64,000 nucleotides of DNA from Stichopus chloronotus (taxonomy: Eukaryota; Echinodermata; Holothuroidea; Aspidochirotida; Stichopodidae): contig CM037833.1 in NCBI GenBank assembly GCA_021234535.1, forward strand, positions 21,759,738-21,823,737. The letters run 5' to 3'. The notes beneath the pieces were generated by a model. That model saw only the letters and a list, made by a program, of their open reading frames with translations. It made no database searches and was not told the DNA's origin. Shown here in pieces: positions 38,715 through 49,800 of the stretch (position 1 is its first letter; each line of letters begins with the position of its first letter). The translations under genes were made by a program, and so were the position numbers.

Positions 38715-39077
38715 AATGGTGCGAATGAGGTGTTTGTTTTACACCAAAATTGTCTTTAAAACCGATATTTGTGAACACAGAATGATAGATTTTTCAAAAT
38801 CAGGGAGGACACTGGCCTTCCTTAAATTCCTTTCGAGAGAGAGTTTCTCACAGACCATTCATTTGTAGTCATAATATTGCCCAAGGTTAATTTTTGTTTC
38901 ACCCAAGCTTTTAAAAATTTAAAAGGATCTTCTGTTATTCATCTCATGGATGTTTCTTTGAGGAGATGAAACTTTTTAAAATGAAATTACAGGTGAAGCT
39001 TGAATGGTTTAACAATAATCAAATCTACGTCCATGGTATGCCATGTTTTGTGCATTTTAAATGCTTTATTTCTCTTT
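38715..39077 (+). mobile_element. MITE, TA-flanked family, copy 2 (decayed)
   Basis: The interior is colinear with the copies at 7,330 and 41,680: GGTGTTTGTTTTACA, TTTAAAACC.ATATTTGTG, GAATGATAGATTTTTCAAAA, TTTGAGGAGATGAA, TGGTTTAACAATAA, TGCCATGTTTTGTG and, at the end, TGCTTTATTTCTCTTTA. The termini have drifted, so exact ends are approximate. Confidence 0.65.
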
Positions 39078-39079
39078 AG

Positions 39080-41670
39080 GATTTATGTCATCTGTATTGT
39101 CACAATTTTCTCTGGAAAAACAAGGAAATAATAACCACCAGAATACTCTTAAAAAGCTGACTTTACAGTTTGCACCCTGAGGGTTGAGGCCAGTCGGTAA
39201 ATATGCCATGCGTCCGATCCGATTGATCATCAGTTAAAATCATGTTTGCATGTTCTCAACACTTGAATTGTATTAATTGATGTAATTTTCATCGTGACAG
39301 ACGTACCCCAGATAGAGAGAATGTCAACTTTTGGAGTATTTTGGACCACTGGGAGATGTCGCTGCACCGTGAGCCGATGGTCACCTGCTCGTGGCGGGTG
39401 TCTGACAATTTTCTTTTTCAACTTCTTGCGGAAACTTTTGTACTTTTGTTATTATATGAATAGCGAAAAACCTGAACTGTTAGCATTCTCTCTTTGAGGT
39501 ATCTTTGCCAAAGTTCTGGTTTTTTGGGCCATCTGCACATTCCCTTTTCTCAATGCATTTTCTATTCAAGAGCCATTCTTGGGAGGGCTTACATCTGTTT
39601 GGGCGGATGGTATTTCTGTTGAATGAAACCACCTTTCACAGTTTAATATGCAAATTTTTGTCTAAATTATGTTTAAACAGCCAAGCAAAGTCTATGTTCT
39701 GCTCTTTGTGATATGTATATGGTGGGAACTTATTACCATAATGATCTCAAGGTTAAAAAACAATTAAATCACATAAAAAGCACACCAGAGAATAAATCCA
39801 TCTGCAGTTATTTTTGTTTTTTTTTATCTGTCTGAGTGTACACCCGTTTTCCTTTCCCCACTCTTTCCTCTACCTCTATACCTTGCTATTAGTAGGTTGT
39901 GTCTTTGCATTCTTGTCTTTAGCTCATACCAGCATGCAGGTGTGAGCTAATGTGATCATACTGCTTCACTCTGTTTTTCTGTCTATTTACCTGTCTGTCT
40001 GTCTCTCTATTTGCCTGTCTGTCTGTCCTTCTGTCCATCCACAATTGTTCAAAACGCTTCTCCTGCTTTCATGAATTTGTCCGAAACCGCAGACACAATG
40101 TTTGTTGGGTGGTGGACCATTTAGGTTTGTTCAGTAATTTTCGGTCAAGGTCCTCTGTATGTGTCAGGGGTTCTTAGTTCAAGACCCCATGTGGGCCTAA
40201 TGGCCCACTAGGTGAAATTCTTTTTTAAATGTACACAAACCAAGGTCCCGTGTGGACCCTATGGTGCATGTTAGGAAATTCTGCACAAAGTTCTTCCCTT
40301 AGGCTCTTATGAAATTCGGCACGAAGTTTTCTTAGGCTGTTATGGAAATCCCAAATTCTTTTGTTCGCTACAGGGAAATAAATTGGGGAAATGTCAGTCA
40401 CAACCAGTCTTCATTGGCTACACCACTCTCCCTAGTTCCCCCACTTTGTTCTGTAAGGTACATCCTGCAATTAGACCAAACTGAAGAGACAAAGAAAAAA
40501 AAAGGTGTGGGGGGGACTGTAGTGGCACATTCTTTGTTTTACATGACAACTATGAGATTACTTGATCTCAGTCCAATTAAAAGACTTCTCAGAATGTCCC
40601 CCCCTGGCCCTGGCTAGGATTTTCCCCGACAACATCGTCCCATGTTGTAACTGATAACTTGAAATTATGACACCATTTGAAATATCCTCCTACCTTTGAC
40701 AGGTCCATTGAACAATCGAGATACAGGGAAGGTTTAATTCAAGCATATAGCAATGGCAAGGGGGGGGGGGGGGGAATGTTCCCCAAATTGATACTTTCAC
40801 CCAAAGCATGAACTTACTTGAAAACATTTCCTTGTAGGGATGGGGTGAGGTAACCCACCTCACTAACATCCTGTGGGAGGAGGGGAGGTCTGTCTAATCG
40901 AGAGAAATGATGCAGTGAAAGAAAGGAAGACTGGGTGGCACAGACTGTGTTCATATCTTCACTTTTATTTTTGACATAGATGAAAAAAAAAAAACACCGA
41001 TGATAAATTTTACATGCACAGATAAATTCTCTCTATAAATTATTCTGGTTATAACTTGCATAATTCTTTAATGGCAGATTATTCCACCAGTCCCCCAACT
41101 AAAAAGAGAAAAGCAATTGCAAGGGACTTCCATAAAAGTAATGTAAAAAGTATTCAGTGAATCTTTGAAACGAAGGGTAGTCAGTTGCCAGAAAGATCTG
41201 ACATCTTTTTCCCCTAAAAAGAAAAAAAAAAAGGAGATCTGTAAAGCATTATGGGTAAAAATAGATTAGCAGCAGCAGAGTTAGTCTAGTTGCAGTGTAG
41301 CAGTAATTAATTGCAGTTCACATCATTACAAGTTAAAATGTAACTAATACAGTAACACTTACTTTTTCTGGCTTTTTTAACTGTTAATGGTGAAATTTGA
41401 GTTAATTTTGAAATTAAAGAGACTGCTACACTGCATACAACTACATTGACAAAATGAAAATACAAAAACGAGTGTAAATGGCAATGTACCTTTTCACATA
41501 CATCTGCGATGTCATTTCAATTGATTTAAAGACTGGTAGGTAATACTTGCTCTGAAACTTTTTCAACTTGTCCTGTGTACCTTCTAAACCCACACGCTCA
41601 TATCTGTGTAGCAACCGTCGCAACAATCTACAGTACAGTGCATCATGTGTGTGTGTGTGTGTGCGAGTCA
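39080..41670. other. Intergenic stretch between convergent genes
   Basis: No gene seen. It contains a CTGT-rich microsatellite (39,985-40,035), an imperfect direct repeat around CCC.TGTGGGCC/TGTGGACC (40,180-40,275), and poly-G and poly-A runs (40,760, 40,984, 41,224). Confidence 0.45.
41646..41665. repeat. (GT)n microsatellite
   Basis: A short GT run immediately to the left of a MITE. Confidence 0.8.
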
Positions 41671-41679
41671 GACTGCATA

Positions 41680-42024
41680 AAGGGAAATAGGGCGTTTCTT
41701 TTACAGAAAACATCCATATTATTAAAACCAGTATTTGTGGATGCAGAATGAGAGATTGTTCAAAATACGGAAGGACAGCAGCCTTCTCTTCTAGAAATAC
41801 GTTTCTCAGATAGAAACTCAGTTATTTGTTTCTCAACAGTAATTTGTTCACTCAAACTTTTCAAAATTCACATGATGCATCTTCTGTTACTCATCACATG
41901 CACAATGTTTTGAGGAGATGAAGCTTTGGCAGGTGTTTATTGATGAGACTGGATGGTTTAACAGTAACTAAAGCTATTTCTTTTGTACGTCATGTTGGTG
42001 TATGCGAAATGCCCTATTTCCCTT
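41680..42024 (+). mobile_element. MITE, TA-flanked family, best-preserved copy
   Basis: The left end AAGGGAAATAGGGCGTTTC and the right end GCGAAATGCCCTATTTCCCTT form an inverted repeat of about 20 bp with one or two mismatches. Both sides are flanked by TA (41,678-41,679 and 42,025-42,026), the duplication typical of Tc1/mariner-type insertion. It is 345 bp with no coding frame. Related copies are at 7,330-7,675 and 38,715-39,077, and a terminal fragment is at 55,585-55,664. Confidence 0.85.
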
Positions 42025-42977
42025 TAAGCATCTGCTGGAAGCTGATAAGGCTGAGGTTTCCACACCAAACCAGTGCAAACAAATGGTAAATCAAAACTGA
42101 CTCAGTTGTTGCAAGAGTCACTCATGACTACTTCTAAGTATGAGCAGATTTTGGAGAGTTTGATCGTCATTGCAAAGGCCCAATCAAAGCATAATATTAA
42201 TGCTAGTGATGGAAACGCGACATCGATGAAACACGACGTTTACCCATCGACAAAACCGACTGGGTATATGGCTCCGTCACACGAGATGGAAGTCACTGTA
42301 CTAACCATGTCACTTGAAACTCGGAACAGGAAGTTATCTTCGAGGGTACTTGTCTGTGGCTGTTAGTTCCGCTTTCAGGGAAAGTTTCACCAGTATTTCC
42401 TGTGGCTTATAATGGGATTCATTGGTTATCAATGTATGAAGCGATCATATAAACCTCTGCTCACACTATTCATAGGATGCATGTGCTTGTGTACTCATTT
42501 CAAAACAGACTAAACAGAAACACAACTTTGAAACTGACCAACCCTCCCGGACAATGACGAACCTGTGAATGTCACAGGAGAAACATGTTCACCGACTGTT
42601 ACATTATTTTCGAGCAGAGTACGTGGCTTGGAGAGGGGGTTTAACACGGAAGTAAAAAAAAAAAAAAAAAAATCAAATACTGTAAATAGGAGTGAATAAA
42701 ACATGAACTGAAGTTCTGAGGGACTATCTATGAAAACTACTGATCATGCAAATGGAAGTTCTTTGCTGCAATTGTGTCATAACTGGAGAGTTGATACAGA
42801 AGATTTTACAAGTTAAGATGGACAACACTAACTTGGCAAACACTGCATGCACAAGTCTCTGTAGGCACAATACTTGATGAATAAGGACATGGGTTGAACA
42901 CTTCTTGACATTTCCGACATGTTTTTAATTCCCATTACGTCATGACGATAACCCCCCAAAAAAGGTGTTTTTTTTTT

Positions 42978-42983
42978 TTTATT
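42978..42983 (-). terminator. Candidate ZXDC polyadenylation signal
   Basis: AATAAA read on the - strand (TTTATT on +), about 0.65 kb past the ZXDC stop. Another - strand AATAAA lies at 43,355-43,360. Which one is used cannot be told from the sequence. Confidence 0.25.
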
Positions 42984-43636
42984 TAAGGCAGAGAAAAAAC
43001 CTTTTTAACAACATGGGGTCAACGAAATTAACACACAGACATTCAATTCAGATTTGGATCATTAAAGTGCACACAGACTGGCCGATCACAACAAATTTCA
43101 AAACACCTTGCGAAACAGAAAAAAAAAAAAAATATTTTTAGCATATCAATGCTTCTGGGTAAAAACAATGAAACTGCTGAAGTATTGTGAGATTTTTTAC
43201 TTCTGAAACCTTTAGGTCATGATGCAAAACAGTGGAAAAAATCTGTGAAATACAGAGAGACTGCGGAAGGTGAAAAATTTTAGTCAGTGTCATCAGTAAA
43301 AACAAACTACTGATACTGGATGACTTAGGTTAATGGTGACCCATCACTCTTACTTTTATTTTGGATCATCCCAGATCTGATAGGGGATACAGAGAGAATC
43401 TGGTGGTCTCTTTCAGGTGTGACATTCAAATTTGGGAGGTGTTTCCATGGCAACAAATTCCTGGCTTGGGAGCAGGTATGACTTCCTATCCGTCCATGGT
43501 CCAGCTGATACCATTCACAATTGTGTTTATGCTTTACTCCTGACTCAATATCCTCACCAGTGACAATTTTTTTCAATGATACACCCTTGACATCCCTGGG
43601 ATGCCAGTTCCCTCTTCTTTCACTATTTCCATTGTT

Positions 43637-43840
43637 TTATGCTAGATCTTGGAGATTTATCGTGCTCTCCTCAAAGCTCCCATCCGAGCCGAGGAAGTCC
43701 GTCGCCGTGGAGACAGGACAGTTGTCTGCTTCGCCCAGGATTGACGACACTGGGAGTACCCCATGCATTGAGGACTGGTTGGAGGATGAGGCCGACGTCA
43801 CTAGAGGGAAGCTGATGTCTGTGTCATCTGGAGGGTCATC
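43637..43840 (-). CDS. ZXDC: ZXDC terminal exon
   Basis: The acceptor TTTCCCCAAACAG leads into [20 protein letters not shown], a Ser-rich stretch, then [19 protein letters not shown] and TAA. It is phase 0 in, 67 codons plus stop. The acidic, Ser/Thr-rich composition fits a transactivation tail, and STINLQDLA is the clearest C-terminal family signature. Confidence 0.92.
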   Translation of the reverse strand, partial: DDPPDDTDISFPLVTSASSSNQSSMHGVLPVSSILGEADNCPVSTATDFLGSDGSFEESTINLQDLA

Positions 43841-46800
43841 CTGTTTGGGGAAATCAAAGAGTACATTTTGTGATGATCTGTGACCAGCAGTCCAGGTAAC
43901 TCAAAGACAACGGTACAGAAGAGCACCCAGAGAATACCTGAGACGGAATCATATCCCTCTTAGGAGGGGGGGGGATACTACAATGCACACAGTCATGATG
44001 GTGGGAATGTCCTTGGGACAATGTGAATGAGAGTTTGGAGGGTAAACAACTAGGCCAGGGTAATGGAAATGGGTGCAAACTGTGATGAGACGCATATGAG
44101 TAAGTCTGAACATTAAGAATGTTTTGGCTGAGACAAAAAATTGATCATCTCACATATCCTTGAGATTCCCCACACTTTTAGATCCCTGCTTGACTGAGGT
44201 TCCAGGACTGCACAACTGACCTTGCTACACTACCCACTTACTGTCCATCCTTTCCCAAACATCCTTCAAACAAGTCTAGGGACACAGGCACATCACTACA
44301 CAAGTCAGGGAACACAGACATATCAATAAAGTGGGAGGGGACACAGGCACATTGATACATAAGTTTGAGGACACAGACATCAATGCACCTGTCAAAGGAC
44401 ACAGGTACATCGATACACTGAGTTAGGGGCACAGGCACATCTGTACATGAGTTAGGGGCACAGGCACACTGTTACAAGAGCCAGGGGACACAGGCACATT
44501 GATACATAAGTTTGAGGACACAGACATCAATGCACCTGTCAAAGGACACAGGTACATCGATACACGAGCCAGGGGACACAGGCACATTGATCAGTTGGAG
44601 GACACAGTCACATTGACGATGCACACGTCTGGGGACACAGACACGATACATAAGTCAGGGAACACAGACACAATACATAAGTCAGGGTACACAGACACAT
44701 TGACAAAAGTGGCAGGAGGCACAAGGACATTGATACACGAGCCAGGGGACACAGGCACATTGATACCAAAGTTGGGGGGCACAGGTACATTGATACACAG
44801 GTCTAGAGACATGGGCACATAAATACACAAGTGTGGGGACACTGGCATATCAATACATTCTCTTAGCGAGTCAAGTAAAGACAGAGTCCTTCAAATTTTG
44901 TGGCATACCTGTAAAAGTTGACTCTGGATGAAATGAGCACCTGTGGTGGGGTCACGAAGGGTCAGAGGAGAAGATGTCAGAGAAAAGGAGGTTGGGACTA
45001 CCGATGAGGTGACAGAGCTGATGGATGGAGGGGATATGTCCATGCTGTCTATAACGTCCAACTCAGGATCTGGAAGGAATTAAAAAAAAAAAAACATCAT
45101 CTTTACACTTCTCTTGAGTTCCATTCTTTGGTCAGTTTAGGTTACAAAAGTAATGCCATATGACTGAAAACGGCCAAACATGAGAAGAGTTTGCCGCAAA
45201 CAAATACAATGGGGTTCTGAAAGATGCTGTCAGAAACGGTTGGAAACCTTGTACTTTTTCAGTTCATTGATGCTTAACAGATGGAAAAACACACACATGA
45301 ACCAACAGGGAAGAACAAAGGAAAAAAAGAAAATGAAAAGGAAACAAGACAGAAACTAAAGAAGAGAAAGTCCAACTGAAGAAAAAATAGTTGGTCTGGA
45401 CTGAAGAAATACAGCTTTCAATCTTAATAGTGACCTACCAGAAACTATTCTAGGACTAAGGGAATTCCAAATCTGAGACCACAGAACCATAGGGTAGAAA
45501 ATACCTTGGAAGAGTGAGTGACAGGTAGATTTACACTTAAAAGTTTGGTTATTTTGACAACATGTATGGATGCAAGAAAATCTGAATAATTGCAAGGTAA
45601 TTAATTTTTGCAGCACTTCAACATTAAAATTCTTCATTGGCATTTATTAGATATCAAACATTGTCAGGATCTTTTAATTCACTTAAAAAAGACATATAGT
45701 GCTGGTAATAGGGAGCATTACAAACAATTCTGACCCCCATTTCTGGAGAAGAAAGAGGCTATTCATTGAAGATAGACATGCATCAGTCAAGGGAATACCA
45801 CAGTAGTAATGTAGGTGGGGTAATAATGATAGTATTATCCAAAGACAGCAAATCACTCACTTACTGGTAGGAACAAAATTCTTAGTTTTATACATGACTC
45901 CTAAAATCTAACAAACAGCACTTCTGACTTGTGCTCATCAAATATGACGCAAAGGAACTTAGTGGCATTCCCTGAAAGAAAAAAATTGGTCACCGATGGC
46001 AAAATATACTTTAGACCGTTGCCGCCATAGTAGGGATGTTTTGTTTCCTCTATATCAAGTAAGAGCTTGTTAGCCTGAAACCTAGCAGAAGCAGACTGTA
46101 GTTCTGCAGCGATGAGAAGATCGGAATGCTAAAAATAAACACTAGTATCATCATCATCAGCAAACAGAATGAAAGATGACATACTTTAATACTAGAAGCC
46201 TTGTGCCTTCACAGAAACTAGAAACAAAAGTGGACCACCATGCATGGATCCCTTATATATGAAATTCTCTTGGCCACAGCAAGTCTACTAAAAATAGAAT
46301 GATCATTTGTGTTGAAAACTTTTGACTTCCTCTACAGGGCTATGTTCAGACATGATAGGTTTCGGTCAACTAGAGCATCTCCTTTCCTGATCTTTGGCTC
46401 AATGAATGTGGATCGATGAAAGGTCACGGTGTAACCTAAATCTGAAGTTTGCTTTCTTCTGAGGAATCCTCAGCCCATGTGATCTCCATGTACAACCAAA
46501 TATCGAGATCAACCCAGAAATTAGCAGATTTCTTTGGCTATATTGGTTTGTTTAAAACTATTAAGGGTGAACAGCTACTGGTTTAGATGGCTTCTTTTCT
46601 ACATGGCTAAAAATATAAACCAAAAAAAAACAAAACAACTGAGTGCATTTTTTTACCTTTACCCTGCCCGAGACTGTCTCCGGCATGGATGGGGAAACAT
46701 GGGCGACTTTTTGCCCAAGGTTGCCAAATCTGTCCTTGAGGACCCACTGGTGGTGGTGTGAAACACCCGAGAGCCAGGCCCAGGGAGAGAAATTGACGAC

Positions 46801-49800
46801 AAGAGGGAGATTGCACCTTGATCGCCTACGAGGGAGCTCTCCGGTGCCAGCTGTTGGACTGCATCCTGTAACTGGATTTGGATGGCTCCCTGGGCTCCAC
46901 CACTCAGGGATGATTCTGGGCCCAGCTGTTGGACAGCATCTTGCAGATGGACCTGGATAGATCCCTGGGCCCCTTCCAGCGGGGTCTCTGGGGCCAACTG
47001 CCGTACAGCATCCTGCAGTTGAATTTGGATGGCCCCCTGCGCTCCCGCAATGGATGCATCTGGGCTCAGCTGCTGCACTGCATCTTGCAACTGGATCTGG
47101 ATGGACCCCTGGGCCTCTCCCAAGGATGTTTCTGGGGCCAACTGATTGACAGCATCTTGCAGATGCACCTGGATGGACCCCTGGGCCCCTTCCAAAGAGT
47201 TCTCTGGAGAGAGTTGTGTCACAGCATCCTGAAGCTGTATTTGAATTGTGCTCCTGACTGTCTCTGAAACAGCTGAAATTAAAAGCAAGACGAAATCTCG
47301 TCATACAAGTGAGGGGAATGTTCATAAACTACATAAAAAACCAAACAAATTTCACCTTTTGGGAATATGAGTTCATGTGACCCATTCTCCAGATCTTTAC
47401 TTCTGTTCCTGTGAGCTTTAGAGAATGAAGGTATATCAGAATCAATGTCAACAGTGTTGAGCCAAATCAATTCGCGAATCACATGGCACGGTGGCACAAA
47501 CAGGTGCCACAAATGGCAACAGTGTTGATAGAATCTCACAAAATGGGAGACAAGGAAATGTTAAGTTTAGGAAAACATATCATGTTTGTTGTCTGTTAAA
47601 TAGAAGTGATTTGGTAGTTTACTGTGCACTGGAAAGCAAAAGAGGAATAATTCTAAGAGCAAAATGTGTCTGATGAAAACAGAGAGTAAACAGGTGAGAA
47701 AAAAATTAGGGGAGGTTTTGACATTGTCAAAGAGATCTATGCACAGTAGACACAATGATGCATTGTTGGTAATCCAGCCCACAATTTGATTGATCATTAC
47801 GAAGAGGATGCCAGCACTGAGTGTTAGCATAGGCTATGGCTACAGGGTACTGGCAAACATTAGGATGGGTATACGCTGCCATGGAAGATGACATGTAGTT
47901 TACTGGTGAATATTTCCATTCCTCTGCTAAAACCTGATACCTTCTCTGTTTATTGGGCTAACCCTGAATTATTCTAAGTTTTCTCTGACATGGTCGTAGA
48001 GGGAGGCAAGTTCTCACCGTCCGTATCCTTCAGAGACCTCAGGATCGAAGAGGTCGGAGAAACGGCGACACTGACGGTATCCGACCGGTTAGACATCACA
48101 GAGGAAGCTGCATGCTGAAGGGATGCCATGGCTGGGTACAAAAACAAACATGACAAAGAACTGTTATCTCTACTACAAGACTATCGACTTAGGGCAACTC
48201 AGGAGGACTTTGAGAGCACTGACAGTGATATGCACTTGACTTGATAAACAAGCCTGATATTTGAGAAAAATTTCAAGTTGTCCTTTACACAAGTTGCCTT
48301 CCATATTGGGTTGTCTGAAATAGAGCAAAGAGACAAGCCAAAGAACTATCTAAAGTTTCCCACCACTACCAGTTAGGATGCCGAAGAAATACATAAACAA
48401 TGATTTTCACAATACTTAAACTTTGCGGTTGTAGACAATTATTCAATTTAATGATGAATTATTGTAATTAATTTGCTTTATCTGGGTATAATTGTTTAAT
48501 TACTCACACTTGAACATTGCTTCCATTGTTTCATATGCACGCAGTAATAAAATAGACTGCTCCATATTCCTGGGAGTCTATAGTGTAAATCGACGTTTCT
48601 CGATCAACTTCTATCTTTTTTCTGCATGTAAAGCCAGCCAATGGCACAGCCAAACTATGTGCCCAAAAGTGCAGAGTTGCACACGGAACAAATGTTATTA
48701 CTACACTATGGATCCCATACCATATACTTACAGTACGACCATACAGCATGTACGTACACACTGCGCTATGTTGACCTTAATGGTAGATACCCTGTAGTAC
48801 TTTAGTTGCTGTTGTCGTTATGAATCAAAGTAAATGTAAATATCTTTTCCTTGCAGCAATATCATTCTTCCAACACGGTTGTAGGGAGTTAATATGTGCA
48901 ATTGCTACAAGATAATAGCTGCACAAACACATAGGAAGTGGGTTGGCATAGACACTGTGTGGTAGCTGTGATACTACGTAGATACAAGTTCTGTAGCAGG
49001 AGTAGATCAACATAATAATGTTGATCGTAGCAAACCAACAAACCCAAGAACAGGGTGGCTAAATGATAAAGTCTTCTATTTGGAGTAGAGTGTCTCCCTA
49101 GACATGCCAAAAAGGTTTACTGTAACCTTAGATTTAGCAGCTTTGACTTTTACCTGACGCATTTGAATTTTTAAAGTTCATTATGATTGCAAGTCAATCT
49201 GAACAACAGCTTGGACTAGGCTAGGCTGGTTTTTCTGTGAGTTGTATATGTTAGGCTACATATTACTGCTTGTTCCATGCAAAGTATAGCGTTAGGTTGC
49301 TCGCACATACTGTACATGACACTGGCCTGCTGTAATTTGTGTGTATGTGCTGCAGTTCTGTGAGTAGTGCCAAGGCAATTTTCAAGTGGGTTTAATTAAA
49401 CAGAACTTATCCAATAATAATTTCATTTTTAGTAGAATGAGAATTACCCTTTTCATGGAGCACACCAAATAGATGATTATTATTCTTTTGTTACTATGAA
49501 TGAAGGCTCATAGCAACAAATTAACAGCACTTTGAAAGGGGTGGGAAATTTGTTACAGATTGTGACTCATCCATCAGAACACCAGAAGGAAAAGGCTCTG
49601 TAGTCTGTCATGATTTTGAGTTGTCCCAGTTGATCAAATGACTGGTAAAAGATATACTTTGAAAATTAGCAATTCAATTAAAATTATCACCACAACGACT
49701 GGATGAGCCATAAGTCATCTTTCCCGCATTTAAAGCCGTTACACTGTACATCTATGACTGAAACAAGTTTCTGCTGTCTGATAGGGTACAAATTACGAAC

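Noticed and set aside
42053..42366. 105-codon open frame on the + strand, ending CGC-stop, with some CpG-rich codons
   Set aside because: Frames of this length are expected by chance in 64 kb of this composition. It has no ATG near the start, no recognised motif and no partner exon.
44499..44848. Thr/Asp-rich (+) and Cys/Val/Pro-rich (-) frames
   Set aside because: Both are artefacts of the intronic minisatellite.
46643..47267. Open frames on the + strand over the ZXDC repeat exon
   Set aside because: They are antisense shadows of a stop-poor tandem repeat with a period divisible by three.
46561..47325. 254-codon open frame on the - strand overlapping ZXDC exon 10
   Set aside because: It is the same 72-bp repeat read in another frame. 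The chosen frame joins both neighbouring exons in phase and gives the regular repeat core.
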